This document shows positions 1 to 9,927 of a DNA stretch of 64,000 bases, piece by piece; within the stretch, counting starts at the first letter, position 1, and each line of letters starts with the position of its first letter. The stretch covers positions 62,001-126,000 of the forward strand of contig UBTY01000016.1 of the NCBI GenBank assembly GCA_900468535.1. Reading direction: 5' to 3'. The notes beneath the pieces were generated by a model. The model did no database searches. It was not told the DNA's origin and saw only the letters and a program-made list of their open reading frames with translations. The stretch comes from Hyphomicrobiales bacterium. Lineage in GTDB: Bacteria > Pseudomonadota > Alphaproteobacteria > Rhizobiales > Rhizobiaceae. Position numbers and translations under genes: made by a program.

Positions 1-1215
1 TCGCAAATCCGGAGTGTGGTCAAACAATCGCCTGTGGGCACTGATGGCGTAGGTGTCCGTCATCCCGGCAAGATAATCGCCAACGTGCCTCGCCTTGGCG
101 GCTTCCGCAAGGCCGGCGATATGGTCGACCCAATAGTGGCTCTGCATCTCTTTCGGGTTCGCCATATAGGCTCCGAAGAGATCGGTCACGATCTGTGCCG
201 CGCCGGCGCGAATGCGCATGATCTCGGGGTGGCGATAGATCCGCTTGAACAGCATCGCCTTGATCTGCCTGTCGGTTTCGGCCATCGCCTCGGAGAATGT
301 TGCGATGACCCGATCTGCCTGGCGGATGTCGTCGGCGCTACCCGGCCGCAAGAGAGCAAGACGCTCCTGAGCCACCGATATGACGTCCTCGACCATGCGG
401 GTTATCTGCCGGCGCATGATCTCATGGGTGAAGCGGTTCGGCTCCAGATTGGGATAGCGCGCCCTCACCTCAGCCATAAGTCCGGCGAGAAACGGGATGT
501 CTTCCAGCATATCGAATGTGAGATAACCCGAGCGCAGCCCATCGTCGATATCGTGGGTGTTGTAGGCAATATCGTCAGCGATTGCTGCCGCCTGAGCCTC
601 CAGGCTCGCAAAGGTGGCAAGCTCCAGGTCGTGTATTTCACAGTAATCGAGGATCGGCTGCGGAACCGGACCGCGCGTCCCCACCCCCTCCTTGGTCAGC
701 AGCGGACCATTGTGCTTCACGAGACCTTCGAGGCTCTCCCATGTGAGGTTGATGCCGTCAAAGTCGGCGTAGCGGCGCTCCAGCTTGGTCACGATGCGCA
801 ACGACTGGGCATTGTGATCGAAACCGCCATAGGGCAGCAGCGCCTCGTGCAGGGCATCCTCGCCGGTGTGACCGAACGGGGTGTGACCGAAATCATGGAC
901 CAGCGCCACCCCTTCGGCGAGATCCTCATCGAGCTTCAGGGCCCTTGCCAGGGCACGGGCGATCTGCGCGACCTCGATCGTATGCGTCAGGCGCGTCCGA
1001 TAGTGATCGCCGTCCTGCGCGATGAAGACCTGCGTCTTGTGCTTCAGGCGGCGGAAGGCTGTCGTGTGGACGATGCGGTCGCGGTCACGCTGAAAATCAG
1101 ACCGTGTCGGGCTGGAGTTCTCAGGATAGAGCCGTCCGCGGCTCTTCCAAGGATCCGCCGCAAAGATCGCTCTCTCGCTGTTGCCGAAACCTAAGGCACC
1201 TCTGTCAATCGTCAT
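1..1215 (-). CDS. dgt: deoxyguanosinetriphosphate triphosphohydrolase-like protein (3' stop just outside window)
   Basis: HD-superfamily dNTP triphosphohydrolase, expected to hydrolyse dGTP or other dNTPs to the nucleoside and tripolyphosphate in the cytoplasm. The ATG at 1215 opens a frame of 405 codons that is still open at base 1. The family in rhizobia is about 405 residues long, so only the stop is probably missing. The metal-binding HD signature is visible: His78 in RLTHT, His107-Asp108 in VHDFGH and His111. An arginine-rich stretch near residues 50-60 ([10 protein letters not shown]) is also typical. It is divergent from erpA, with about 220 bp between the starts. The plus-strand open frame over the same bases is an antisense shadow. 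The family call is firm; substrate preference is inferred. Confidence 0.93.
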   Translation of the reverse strand, partial: MTIDRGALGFGNSERAIFAADPWKSRGRLYPENSSPTRSDFQRDRDRIVHTTAFRRLKHKTQVFIAQDGDHYRTRLTHTIEVAQIARALARALKLDEDLAEGVALVHDFGHTPFGHTGEDALHEALLPYGGFDHNAQSLRIVTKLERRYADFDGINLTWESLEGLVKHNGPLLTKEGVGTRGPVPQPILDYCEIHDLELATFASLEAQAAAIADDIAYNTHDIDDGLRSGYLTFDMLEDIPFLAGLMAEVRARYPNLEPNRFTHEIMRRQITRMVEDVISVAQERLALLRPGSADDIRQADRVIATFSEAMAETDRQIKAMLFKRIYRHPEIMRIRAGAAQIVTDLFGAYMANPKEMQSHYWVDHIAGLAEAAKARHVGDYLAGMTDTYAISAHRRLFDHTPDLR

Positions 1216-1434
1216 TCTGCACCATGATTTGCCATCATGCGGCGTCTGCCCATTGACGCCGCTTTCCGCTCTTCATACCTATAGAGAGCGTAAACGGCAA
1301 AGCAGCCCTTTCCAAGCCGCATTTCAACGGGTGGCCGTTCAGCGACGCTGGACATAATTCCTTTTGAAAACAGCCCATTACGCAGACGGCTATCAAGCCA
1401 TTCTCTCCGGATCTTGACCCCGGCAGGAGCTGAC

Positions 1435-1767
1435 ATGACAGATGCAAGTGTAACCCTTTCAGACGCCGCAGCAAAGCGAATCGCGGCAATCGTCGGTACG
1501 GAACCGGGCAAGAACGCCTTGCGTGTTTCGGTCGAAGGTGGCGGCTGTTCGGGTTTTTCCTACAAGTTCGATCTCGCCGGCGACGCCACCGACGATGACG
1601 TCGTCGTTGAAAAGAACGATGCCAAGGTCCTGATAGACAGCATGTCGTTGGTCTATATGGCCGGCTCGGAGATCGATTTCGTCGACAATCTGCTTGGGCA
1701 GTCCTTCCAGATCAAGAATCCGAACGCGGTCGCGAGCTGCGGCTGCGGCACCAGCTTCTCCATCTGA
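1435..1767 (+). CDS. erpA: iron-sulfur cluster insertion protein (HesB/IscA/ErpA family)
   Basis: A-type Fe-S carrier of 110 residues that passes clusters to apo-enzymes. The three cluster-ligand cysteines are in place: Cys38 in GGGCSGF and Cys102/Cys104 in the C-terminal SCGCGTSF. The start was put at ATG 1435 because a GCAGGAG ribosome-binding site lies directly upstream. A TTG at 1414 would add seven residues with no such site. It stands between divergent dgt and co-directional xth, a stable arrangement in rhizobia. ErpA is favoured over IscA because no isc genes are near and the length and C-terminus fit ErpA. Confidence 0.92.
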   Translation: MTDASVTLSDAAAKRIAAIVGTEPGKNALRVSVEGGGCSGFSYKFDLAGDATDDDVVVEKNDAKVLIDSMSLVYMAGSEIDFVDNLLGQSFQIKNPNAVASCGCGTSFSI

Positions 1768-1883
1768 TTTTCGTTCTCCTGTAAGCATTGAGCGGGCAAG
1801 GATTATCTTTGCCCGCCTTGAAGGCTTGTCGCTGACATGCATCGCGCGCTAGAAGGTCAGCATTGCAGCGGAGCGGATTGCCC

Positions 1884-2675
1884 ATGAAAATTGCGACCTG
1901 GAACATCAATGGCGTCAAGGCGCGCATCGACAATCTGACGCAATGGTTGCAGGATTCCGATCCCGACATCGTCTGCCTGCAGGAAATCAAGACAGTCGAC
2001 GAGGGATTTCCGCGGCTCGAGATCGAAGCCTTGGGCTACCACGTCGAGACGCACGGCCAGAAGGGCTTCAACGGCGTCGCCATCCTTTCGAAATCGAAGC
2101 CGGACGAAGTCAGCCGCGGACTGCCGGGCGATCCGCTGGACGAACAGTCACGCTTCCTTGAGGCCGTGTTCTCTTTGCCCGGCAACCGCGTTGCACGGAT
2201 CTGCTGCCTCTACCTGCCGAACGGCAACCCGATCGGCACGGAAAAGTACAGCTACAAGCTGGCGTGGATGGAACGGCTGCAGAAGTTTGCAGCACAGCGG
2301 CTCAGCTATGAAGAGGTCTTCATTCTGGCCGGCGACTATAATGTCATCCCGGAGCCGCACGATTGCTTCGACCCGAGAGCATGGGAAAACGACGCGCTAT
2401 TCCTGCCGCAGACGCGCGAAGCGTTCCGTCGATTTGAAGGGCTTGGTTTGACGGATGCGATCCGGGCAACGACCGATGCCGCGCCGCTTTATTCTTTCTG
2501 GGATTATCAGGCGGGCGCCTGGCAGAAGAACAACGGCATTCGCATCGATCATCTCATGCTGTCGCCTGAGGCAGCCGACCGCATGACGTCAGCCGGCATC
2601 GAAAAGCATGTGCGCGCCTGGGAAAAGCCGTCGGACCACGTGCCCGTTGTCGCCTATTTCGACTTTGCCGCCTGA
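1884..2675 (+). CDS. xth: exodeoxyribonuclease III
   Basis: Endonuclease/exonuclease/phosphatase-fold DNA repair enzyme (AP endonuclease and 3'-5' exonuclease), 263 residues, usual length for the family. The N-terminus reads MKIATWNINGVKAR, with catalytic Asn7. Glu34 is in the LQEIKT motif, the GDYNVIPEP block carries the catalytic Asp/Asn, and SDHVPVVA near the C-terminus supplies the last His. ATG 1884 follows a GGAGCGG site. It follows erpA by about 115 bp and converges on exoR across a short gap with no strong hairpin. Confidence 0.95.
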   Translation: MKIATWNINGVKARIDNLTQWLQDSDPDIVCLQEIKTVDEGFPRLEIEALGYHVETHGQKGFNGVAILSKSKPDEVSRGLPGDPLDEQSRFLEAVFSLPGNRVARICCLYLPNGNPIGTEKYSYKLAWMERLQKFAAQRLSYEEVFILAGDYNVIPEPHDCFDPRAWENDALFLPQTREAFRRFEGLGLTDAIRATTDAAPLYSFWDYQAGAWQKNNGIRIDHLMLSPEAADRMTSAGIEKHVRAWEKPSDHVPVVAYFDFAA

Positions 2676-2718
2676 TTGGGGCAGCATCGGCCAGTTCGGC
2701 TTGCCGAGGTAGGCAGGA

Positions 2719-3522
2719 TCAATCCGTATTGGTCGTCGCGATCTTGTGCGACAGCGAGATCGCCGTGCGGCGATCGTTTTCGCTTGCCACCGAGAATGCC
2801 TGCTCTTGCAGGGATTCCATCCAGTTGCAATCCTTCGGCTTGCAGCGATCGAGCGCTGCCGTCATCAGCGCCAGGCCATTCGCGGTCTGGCCTTCCTGGA
2901 ACAGGATATTGCCGAAGACGGCCATGGCGCCCGGGTGACCGCTCTTGCGGGCCTGGTTCAGCCATTTCTTGGCCTGCTGCGAACTTGTGCTACCGCCCTC
3001 GCCCGAAAGCATCATCTGCGCGAGCTGGAACTGTGCTTCCGGCACCCCGAAAGTGGATGCGACCTGGAAGTAGAGCTGGCGCGCCTGCGAGAGGTCCATC
3101 TTGACCGGGCTGCCGGGAATGCCGTGCTTGTAATAATTGGCGAGCGACAGGAGCGCATTGACGAAGAAGCCTGTATCCTCCGAGCCCGGCTCCACGCCCT
3201 GCTGGGCTATTTCGCTGTAGATCTTGAAGGCTTCGAAATCGTTCTGGGTGACGCCATCGCCATCGGCATACATGTTGGCGAGCGCCCAACGCGAGCCGGT
3301 GTGGCCCTTTTCGGCGGCGTACTTGTAAGCTTCGACAGCTTCTTCCTTCTGGCCGTTCTTGTAGGCCTTGAAGCCGAACTTGAAGAGATCGAAAGGACCG
3401 GACTCCTTCGAGACACCCGACTTGATGTCGAACGCGTTAGCCGGACATGCCATCGCTGTACAACAGGCGAGGGAAAGTCCCACGAGCATCGCTCTGAAAG
3501 GTCTGAACTCGGACGTCAGCAT
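2719..3522 (-). CDS. exoR: ExoR, periplasmic Sel1-repeat regulator of exopolysaccharide synthesis
   Basis: A 267-residue secreted protein. Residues 1-30 form a signal peptide with likely cleavage after ANA30. The rest consists of Sel1/TPR-like helical repeats (AAEKGHTGSRWALANMYADG, then further units to about residue 240). In Sinorhizobium, ExoR is held in the periplasm, binds the ExoS sensor kinase and keeps ExoS-ChvI low; its loss de-represses succinoglycan and represses motility. The strong family resemblance and the erpA-xth-exoR neighbourhood support the name. The start at 3522 was chosen because it places the signal peptide at the N-terminus; longer in-frame starts lack one. The 720-bp region upstream could hold its promoter. 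Confidence 0.9.
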   Translation of the reverse strand: MLTSEFRPFRAMLVGLSLACCTAMACPANAFDIKSGVSKESGPFDLFKFGFKAYKNGQKEEAVEAYKYAAEKGHTGSRWALANMYADGDGVTQNDFEAFKIYSEIAQQGVEPGSEDTGFFVNALLSLANYYKHGIPGSPVKMDLSQARQLYFQVASTFGVPEAQFQLAQMMLSGEGGSTSSQQAKKWLNQARKSGHPGAMAVFGNILFQEGQTANGLALMTAALDRCKPKDCNWMESLQEQAFSVASENDRRTAISLSHKIATTNTD

Positions 3523-4198
3523 TTCACTCGGTTTCTTTCGTTTCCCTTGCGCTGGGCGGACGACACTCGATGTCGCCGCCCAACGGGCGCAAATGCTTCG
3601 GCGAGCGATCCCGCGGTGAGCTCCAAAGCTCCCTTGCCCGCGTCGCATCCAGCCATCCGCCCACATTTCAGGGCGGTCATGCCTTGCACATCGATTTCAG
3701 CTACCCGGTTTCCGGCGCCGCTTGCCATCGATGGCACAAACCTCATTTTTGCGACGCCTGCGAGAGGCCCTTCGCTATCCAAGCATAGGTAGTCACTAAT
3801 TGTGACCAAACCTGAGCCGGCGTGACCAGATACCGTTTCCGGCGTCCGTGACGCGCAAAGCAGAGAGGGAAAAGAACGGTTGTGGAGTGCTGAACCTGGG
3901 CGAAGTCTTTCGGCTGAATCGGCACGCAGCAAAGGCAAAGAGGTCGTCGCAGCGTCGCCGCTGCCACCCTTTCCGCCAAGCCTGCCTGCACTCAATGAAA
4001 AACGACCCATCTTACTCTTTACGCGCACCCTACGCCTGTCATTCCCTCGCCCGACTTTACCGCTGCGCTTCGTTTGTGGCGGGAAATGGACAATTTGCCC
4101 TGAACCGTATCTTACGCGAATGGCGGTAAAAAACTGTTGCTGAATCGTCACAAAACGACACGCCAGGCCAGCATACTTAACGGTCTGTACATAAAGAA
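3523..4198. other. non-coding region between exoR and the FadL-type porin gene
   Basis: About 680 bp with no coding frame I can defend. Open frames on both strands here lack ribosome-binding sites, domains or sensible composition. It would contain the promoter and a long leader of exoR, which reads away to the left. Short TGTGAC/GTCACA words occur at about 3798-3803 and 4147-4152, but I could not assemble them into a recognised operator. Confidence 0.5.
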
Positions 4199-4221
4199 AA
4201 GCCCGGCTTTGGGCCGGGCTT
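4199..4221 (-). terminator. rho-independent terminator of the FadL-type porin gene
   Basis: Perfect 9-bp stem AAGCCCGGC / GCCGGGCTT with a 5-nt loop. On the minus strand it is followed by TTTTCTTT and lies just beyond the porin stop at 4243. Confidence 0.85.
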
Positions 4222-4242
4222 CTAAACCTGATCTTGCGATGA

Positions 4243-5481
4243 CTAGAACTTAACCTTGATGCTGGTCGAGATAGCAGCGATGAGATCGTTGCCAAAGGAG
4301 TAGGTGACGTCATCACCGTAGGTAATACCATCCTTCACGATCGTTCCGGACTCTCCACTCGTCATCACGCCAAGAGCACCGGCAAGCCGCCACTCGACAT
4401 TTTCGACGGGGCTGTAGGACGCGCCGACACCGACCATCCAGGTATCCGTCTGCGCACCATAGCCATCGCTGGTGCCACGATCCCACGTCAGACTGACAGC
4501 GCCGCTCCACTGATCGTTGAATTTGTGACCGACACCGCCGGTAACTGTCCAACCATCGCGGTAACCAAGATCGAGAGATGTCAGACCACCCGCTGGGCAG
4601 GCGCCGGTCGTCGGGCAGAACGGCACCGACTGCAGGACACTCCAGTTCGTCCATTTCACCGAGCCAAACGCCAGCCAGTCCGGTGCTATACCGCTCTGCA
4701 GCTTCAGCTCCAGCGAGTCCGGCGCCTCTGCCTCTCCTTTGACCGGCGTAATCACGCCAAGATATGGGTTTAGCCCGCTAACTGGAAGCTGCGTGAGGTT
4801 CACTGTGCCCGTCAAGTTATCGTATTTCACACGGCTATTATAAACCAAGCTCGCGCGCATCGCGTACTCTGGGATCTCGTATGCAATGCCGGCCCGCCAA
4901 CCCCAGCTACTATCCTGGATATCGAGCCGCCCAACGCCACTGTAAATTGCCGATGCGGGTGGTGGGATGACCGCAACAAGCTTCTGCTGGAAGCCCTCAA
5001 TCTCCTGGTAAAACGCGCCGCCGATCAATCGGAATTGTCCGGGGCCAACGTCAAATTTATAGGAACAGGTCGCGCCATAGTTATGGCTCTCGACCTTCGT
5101 TTCAACGTTATTGTTCGCTCCGGCCCAGTTGACGCCCGGGTTCGTATGCGCACCGAAAGGTTCGGAGTAATCGAGCAAGCAATCGACGTCGCCGACGCCA
5201 CCCTTCAGTCCGAGGTACGGAACTGCATAGTTGGTGGTGTCGTCCGCGAAATTGGGGCGCGAACTCAGGTTACCGCCGCTTGCTGTATTGTCCTGCACAT
5301 TCTTCAGCTTTCGCTGCGGCATGACGTAGATCACGCCCGACTGCACAGAAAACTGCGACGCATCGAACAGCTGGTCGATATTATAACCACCGCGCTCCAG
5401 GCCACCCGCCAGGGATGGCTGAGCCAGTGATGAAAGCAATGCAAGCGACACCGCGCCTACTGAAACTACACGAGATGCCAA
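4243..5481 (-). CDS. outer-membrane transport protein, OmpP1/FadL/TodX family
   Basis: A 412-residue outer-membrane beta-barrel related to FadL, which takes up long-chain fatty acids and other hydrophobic compounds. A signal peptide occupies residues 1-25 (cleavage near SLAG). The mature part is rich in alternating aromatic/glycine beta strands, has the family-like ERGGYNIDQLFD block near the N-terminus, and ends in ISTSIKVKF, whose terminal phenylalanine is typical of BAM substrates. The start is TTG 5481, five bases after GGGGGAG. The in-frame extension upstream (to 5616) has no signal peptide and no ribosome-binding site. Single gene with its own terminator. Substrate is unknown. Confidence 0.85.
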   Translation of the reverse strand: MASRVVSVGAVSLALLSSLAQPSLAGGLERGGYNIDQLFDASQFSVQSGVIYVMPQRKLKNVQDNTASGGNLSSRPNFADDTTNYAVPYLGLKGGVGDVDCLLDYSEPFGAHTNPGVNWAGANNNVETKVESHNYGATCSYKFDVGPGQFRLIGGAFYQEIEGFQQKLVAVIPPPASAIYSGVGRLDIQDSSWGWRAGIAYEIPEYAMRASLVYNSRVKYDNLTGTVNLTQLPVSGLNPYLGVITPVKGEAEAPDSLELKLQSGIAPDWLAFGSVKWTNWSVLQSVPFCPTTGACPAGGLTSLDLGYRDGWTVTGGVGHKFNDQWSGAVSLTWDRGTSDGYGAQTDTWMVGVGASYSPVENVEWRLAGALGVMTSGESGTIVKDGITYGDDVTYSFGNDLIAAISTSIKVKF

Positions 5482-5830
5482 GGTGTCTCCCCCACTCAGG
5501 CAATTTACAACGGTGCGACTGTGCAGACGAACCCTGCAAATGGCAACTTGGTGAGACCATGTGATTGAAAAGTGAGCTAATGGATGATTTACGTAAGCAA
5601 TTGACGAGCACGTCAAAATTTTCGGGTTTTAGAATAATGTTCCCCAACTTTGGGGATTATCTCATTCCTGAGCACAATCGTTCCCCCCGCGAAGGCTTCT
5701 GTAACCCTTAGACAACACTTTTTCTTTTCGAAAAAGGAAGGTGGAAAACCCAAGAAAACCAAGCAAAACGATACCGAATGCATTCGTTGAGAGGCGTTTC
5801 GCTGCCCGTTTGGTTCCATCGCAACAAAAA
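5482..5830. other. gap between the porin gene and the valS terminator
   Basis: About 350 bp holding the upstream region of the minus-strand porin gene. It is relatively AT-rich between 5560 and 5760, as expected of a promoter region. No ORF with a credible ribosome-binding site and no RNA gene was recognised. Confidence 0.45.
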
Positions 5831-5856
5831 GGGCGCCTGATTCTCATCAGGCGCCC
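5831..5856 (-). terminator. rho-independent terminator of valS
   Basis: Perfect 10-bp stem GGGCGCCTGA / TCAGGCGCCC with loop TTCTCA. On the minus strand it is followed by TTTTTGTTG. It lies 30 bp after the valS stop. Confidence 0.9.
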
Positions 5857-5885
5857 AGAGAATTTTATACTACCAAGCGTTGATT

Positions 5886-8729
5886 TTATGCCGCTTCGGC
5901 TACACGTGCGAGTGCAGTCCGAAGGCTTGCGATCTGACCCTGCAGCTCTTCCAGCCGTTCACGTTCGGCAGCGACAACCTCGGGGTTGGCGTTGGCGACA
6001 AACTTCTCGTTCGAGAGTTTTCCGTTGATGCGCGCGATCTCGCTATCGGCCTTGGAGATTGCTTTCTCGAGGCGCGCCTTCTCCGCGGCGAGATCGATCA
6101 GCGTGCCGAGCGGCAGGCAAACCGTCGCTTCGGCGACGACGATCTGAGCCGCACCCTTGGGCGCTTCGTCAGCAAGCGAGATACCGTCGACACGCGCCAA
6201 TCGCTTGATCGCAGCGTCGTGGCGAACGAGGCGTTCGCGCGTCAGGCTGTTGGCGCTGACGACGACCAGCGGCGCAACCGCCGATGGCGGCACGTTCATC
6301 TCGGCGCGGACAGAACGGATGCCGGAAACCAGGTCCACCAGCCAGTTGATCTCATCGGCGGCGGCATCGTCGGCATAGGACGGCGCCGGCCATTCCGCAT
6401 GGCAAACCATCGTATCGCGCTCGATACCTTCGCCTGCCGTGTGTGCCCAGAGCTCTTCCGTCATGAATGGCATGAACGGATGCAGGAGCTTGTAGATTTC
6501 CTCGAGAATATAGGCGGCGCATGCCTGCGCCTCCTTCTTGGCACCCTCGTCCGTGCCGCTGAAGACGGGCTTCAGGAGCTCGAGGTACCAGTCGCAAACC
6601 TGGTTCCAGACGAAGCGGTACAGCGCACCGGCCGCGTCGTTGAAACGGTAGGATTCGAGGGCTTCCGTAACGTCACGTTCCGTACGGGCAAGTTCCGTCA
6701 GGATCCAACGGTTGATCGTCAATTCGGCGGCTTCGGGCACGAAATGCGGATCGCTCTTGGCGCCATTCATTTCGGCGAAACGCGTCGCGTTCCAGAGCTT
6801 TGTGCCAAAGTTCCGGTAACCGGCGATACGAGCCGGGTCCAGTTTCACGTCGCGTCCCTGGGCAGCCATGATCGCCAGCGTGAAGCGCAGCGCGTCGGCG
6901 CCATACTCGTCGATCAGTTCCAGCGGGTCGATGACGTTTCCCTTGGACTTCGACATCTTCTGGCCGTTCTTGTCGCGAACCAGCGCGTGAACGTAGACCG
7001 TGTTGAAGGGCTCGACCGGAACGCCGTCTTCGTCCTTCATGAAGTGCAGGCCCATCATCATCATGCGGGCGACCCAGAAGAAGATGATATCGAAGCCGGT
7101 GACCAGCACGTTGGTCGGATAATAGCGCGCCAGTTCGGGCGTCTTGTCCGGCCAGCCGAGCGTGGAGAACGGCCAGAGCGCCGACGAGAACCAGGTGTCG
7201 AGAACATCCTCGTCACGGGTCAGGATTTCGCCAGGCTTGAAGTTCTCCAGCAGATCCTCGACGTAGGCCTTCATCGGGCCTTCGTGCGAGAGATAGTGCT
7301 GGATTGCCGCCTGCAGGGCTTCCTCTTCCGTCTTCTCGACGAAAACCTGGCCATCCGGGCCATACCAGGCCGGGATCTGATGGCCCCACCAGAGCTGGCG
7401 TGAAACGCACCAGGGCTGAATGTTTTCCATCCACTCGTAATAGGTCTTGTCCCAGCTGCGCGGAACGAGCTTGGTGCGGCCTTCGCGAACGGAAGCGATC
7501 GCCGGCTCCGCTAGCGTCTTGGCGTCGACGTACCACTGCTCGGTCAGACGCGGCTCGATCGGAACACCGCCACGGTCGCCGTGCGGAACCATGTGCTTGT
7601 GCGGCTCGATCTTGTCGAGCAGGCTTGCCTCTTCGAAGATGCGGACAATGATCTTGCGCGCCTCGAAACGGTCCTTGCCTTCGAGCTCGTCCCAGGCGCC
7701 ATGCAGGGCCGCAGCGTCAGGAATACCTTCGAGGAAGTCCTCGTTGTCCTTGATCGTGATCCGGGCGTCGACGGTCAGAATATTGACGACGCGCAGGCCT
7801 GTGCGCTTGCCGACGTCGAAGTCGTTGAAATCGTGCGCAGGCGTCATCTTGACCGCACCCGTTCCGGCGGTTGGATCCGGGTACTCATCGGCAACGATCG
7901 GAATACGGCGGCCAACGATCGGCAGGATGACGTGCTTGCCGACCAGCGGCGCGTAGCGCTCATCCTTCGGATTGACGGCAACGCCGGTATCACCCAGCAT
8001 GGTTTCCGGGCGGGTCGTCGCAACGACGATGTAGTCGCGCGTTTCCCATTCAGTCGCCTTGCCTTCGTCGTCGAAAGCGATCGGGTGCTGGTAGGTGACA
8101 CCCGGTTCCAGCGGATAGCGCAGGTACCAAAGGTTACCGTTGACCTCGTGCTGCTCGACCTCGATATCCGAGATCGCAGTCAGGAGCTTCGGATCCCAAT
8201 TGACCAGACGCTTATCACGATAGATTAGCCCTTCCTTGTAAAGCGTTACAAAGACTTCAAGAACGGCGGCGGAAAGGCCCTCGTCCATGGTGAAGCGCTC
8301 GCGCGACCAGTCGCAGGACGCGCCGAGACGCTTCAACTGGTTGAAGATGAGGCCGCCCGATTCAGCCTTCCATTCCCAGACCTTTTCGATGAAGGCTTCG
8401 CGCCCCATGTCACGACGGCCCGGCAGCTGCTGTTCCATCAGCTTGCGCTCGACAACCATCTGGGTGGCGATGCCGGCGTGGTCCATGCCCGGCTGCCAGA
8501 GCACGTCCTTGCCGCGCATGCGCTCGAAGCGGACCATGACGTCCTGCAGCGTATTGTTCAGCGCATGGCCCATGTGCAGCGAGCCGGTGACGTTCGGAGG
8601 CGGGATCACGATGGTGAAGGTCTCGGCGCCCGGCTTGGCATTGGCGCCTGCGCGGAAGGCGTCCGCTTCATCCCATTTTGCAGCGATTTTCGGTTCAACG
8701 GCAGCGGAATCGTAGGTCTTGTCGAGCAT
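5886..8729 (-). CDS. valS: valyl-tRNA synthetase
   Basis: Class I aminoacyl-tRNA synthetase of 947 residues that charges tRNA-Val. The HIGH signature appears as HMGH at residues 52-55, after [14 protein letters not shown] is present at about residue 591 (KMSKSKGN). The valine-specific editing insert lies between them, with the conserved block around [11 protein letters not shown]. The C-terminus ends in the coiled-coil tRNA-binding arm (about residues 880-945, rich in Lys/Glu). ATG 8729 precedes the typical MLDKTYDS N-terminus. Single gene with its own terminator. Plus-strand frames across it are shadows. Confidence 0.98.
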   Translation of the reverse strand: MLDKTYDSAAVEPKIAAKWDEADAFRAGANAKPGAETFTIVIPPPNVTGSLHMGHALNNTLQDVMVRFERMRGKDVLWQPGMDHAGIATQMVVERKLMEQQLPGRRDMGREAFIEKVWEWKAESGGLIFNQLKRLGASCDWSRERFTMDEGLSAAVLEVFVTLYKEGLIYRDKRLVNWDPKLLTAISDIEVEQHEVNGNLWYLRYPLEPGVTYQHPIAFDDEGKATEWETRDYIVVATTRPETMLGDTGVAVNPKDERYAPLVGKHVILPIVGRRIPIVADEYPDPTAGTGAVKMTPAHDFNDFDVGKRTGLRVVNILTVDARITIKDNEDFLEGIPDAAALHGAWDELEGKDRFEARKIIVRIFEEASLLDKIEPHKHMVPHGDRGGVPIEPRLTEQWYVDAKTLAEPAIASVREGRTKLVPRSWDKTYYEWMENIQPWCVSRQLWWGHQIPAWYGPDGQVFVEKTEEEALQAAIQHYLSHEGPMKAYVEDLLENFKPGEILTRDEDVLDTWFSSALWPFSTLGWPDKTPELARYYPTNVLVTGFDIIFFWVARMMMMGLHFMKDEDGVPVEPFNTVYVHALVRDKNGQKMSKSKGNVIDPLELIDEYGADALRFTLAIMAAQGRDVKLDPARIAGYRNFGTKLWNATRFAEMNGAKSDPHFVPEAAELTINRWILTELARTERDVTEALESYRFNDAAGALYRFVWNQVCDWYLELLKPVFSGTDEGAKKEAQACAAYILEEIYKLLHPFMPFMTEELWAHTAGEGIERDTMVCHAEWPAPSYADDAAADEINWLVDLVSGIRSVRAEMNVPPSAVAPLVVVSANSLTRERLVRHDAAIKRLARVDGISLADEAPKGAAQIVVAEATVCLPLGTLIDLAAEKARLEKAISKADSEIARINGKLSNEKFVANANPEVVAAERERLEELQGQIASLRTALARVAEAA

Positions 8730-8796
8730 TTGGGGACCAAAATCTGGAGGTTCTTAGATGCGGGTTGTAAATAGGATGGCTACGGGCAAGTCAATA

Positions 8797-8829
8797 AAAA
8801 AGCCGCCCCGGGGACCGGAGCGGCTTTTT
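8797..8829. terminator. bidirectional hairpin downstream of popZ
   Basis: Stem AAAAAGCCGC / GCGGCTTTTT around a GC-rich loop, with an A-run on one side and a T-run on the other, 19 bp past the popZ stop. On the minus strand it would end popZ before valS, so the two genes are probably separate transcripts. Confidence 0.8.
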
Positions 8830-8847
8830 GAGAAAAGGCGTTTCCGA

Positions 8848-9726
8848 TCAGCGGCGGGGGCCGCGTGCCACACGTTCGATCTCTTCGCGCACGAGGCGCT
8901 CGACCAGGGTCGGCAAGTTGTCGTCCAGCCACTCGCGCAACATCGGGCGCAGCATGTCTTCCGCGATCTCGTCGAGAGAGCGACGCTCGACACCATCGAT
9001 GGCGGCAACAAGCTCCTCGAATGAGCGGGTAATCTGGAGCCCCGTGTCAGCCGACATCAGGGATTGCTGCGCGGAAGACGCGACCTGCGGCAAAAGCTCG
9101 TTCGACAAAGCGGACGCGATGGCATCGACAACCGGTTCGGCGACGGGCGCCGCGGAAGCGACTTCGACAGGCGGCAAGGATGCGGCAACCGGCGCAACTT
9201 CCTCGTAGGTCGGAACGGGCTGTTCCACAAGTGCCTGGGGAGCGGGAGCGACGATCGGAGCAGGCGCTACAACCGGCGTCGGCTCGACGGCCGGCCGCTG
9301 CAATTCGACGGCGGGCTGCGGCGCTTCGAACATGTGGGTCGGAACCTCAGTCTGGCGGAATGCCGGAGGCGTTTCCCGCAGCTGAGCGGTATTGCGTTCG
9401 GACGCGGCGCGGACCCGTGCTGCTACATCGGCGAGCGACATGGCGCGCTCGGGCGCCTCCGCCGGTGGAGCGGAGCCCGCGGAATTGGCGGCAACGAAAC
9501 GCGGGTCTGGCTGGGAAACCGGCTCGGGAAACTCGACAGCTGCGTAGGCCTGATCGACCGTCAGATGAATGTCGGAGGCGCGCTCGTCTTCCTCGGCAGC
9601 ATAGACCGGCGGCAAGGCATTCGACAGCGCCCTGCCCGCACCTGGCTCATTGCTCTCGATGATCTGTCGGATCGACGCGAGAATCTCTTCCATCGACGGT
9701 TCACGCGCTACGCTTGGCTGAGCCAT
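8848..9726 (-). CDS. popZ: PopZ, polar organising protein (DUF2497)
   Basis: A 292-residue protein with the PopZ layout. A short conserved N-terminal helix (PSMEEILASIRQII, residues about 10-23) is followed by a long proline/alanine/acidic disordered middle. The conserved C-terminal helices contain MLREWLDDNLPTLVERLV, which drive self-assembly. In Caulobacter PopZ forms a polar matrix that tethers ParB and centromeres; in Agrobacterium it sits at the growing pole. The start was taken at ATG 9726 (MAQPSVAREP); six more in-frame residues upstream are possible. Located between valS and the PIMT gene. Confidence 0.92.
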   Translation of the reverse strand: MAQPSVAREPSMEEILASIRQIIESNEPGAGRALSNALPPVYAAEEDERASDIHLTVDQAYAAVEFPEPVSQPDPRFVAANSAGSAPPAEAPERAMSLADVAARVRAASERNTAQLRETPPAFRQTEVPTHMFEAPQPAVELQRPAVEPTPVVAPAPIVAPAPQALVEQPVPTYEEVAPVAASLPPVEVASAAPVAEPVVDAIASALSNELLPQVASSAQQSLMSADTGLQITRSFEELVAAIDGVERRSLDEIAEDMLRPMLREWLDDNLPTLVERLVREEIERVARGPRR

Positions 9727-9882
9727 ATTTATCCCCGTTATCAAGCAAACGACCGGATTGCGTGGATGGGCATCCGAATCACCCAGACTTTAGGATAGCG
9801 AAACGAGGAAAAAAATCAGCGCGAATCAAATGACTGCCGCCATTCACAGCTTTCTCAAATACGGCTGATCCGAGAACGAAAA

Positions 9883-9901
9883 CGGGCGCCGATGGCGCCC
9901 G
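9883..9901 (-). terminator. terminator of the PIMT-like gene
   Basis: Perfect 8-bp stem CGGGCGCC / GGCGCCCG with loop GAT. On the minus strand it is followed by TTTTCGTTCT. Located 26 bp past the methyltransferase stop. Confidence 0.8.
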
Positions 9902-9927
9902 CAAACTGCATGAAAGTCTTTTCCGTA

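Noticed and set aside
16..1194. A 392-codon plus-strand frame at the window's left end
   Set aside because: The minus strand encodes a dGTPase with intact HD motifs; the plus frame is its shadow.
3516..4331. A 271-codon minus-strand frame upstream of exoR
   Set aside because: It overlaps the exoR start and the porin terminator, has no ribosome-binding site and its product has no domain.
5880..7403. A 507-codon frame antisense to valS
   Set aside because: Same effect; the minus strand carries unmistakable ValRS motifs.
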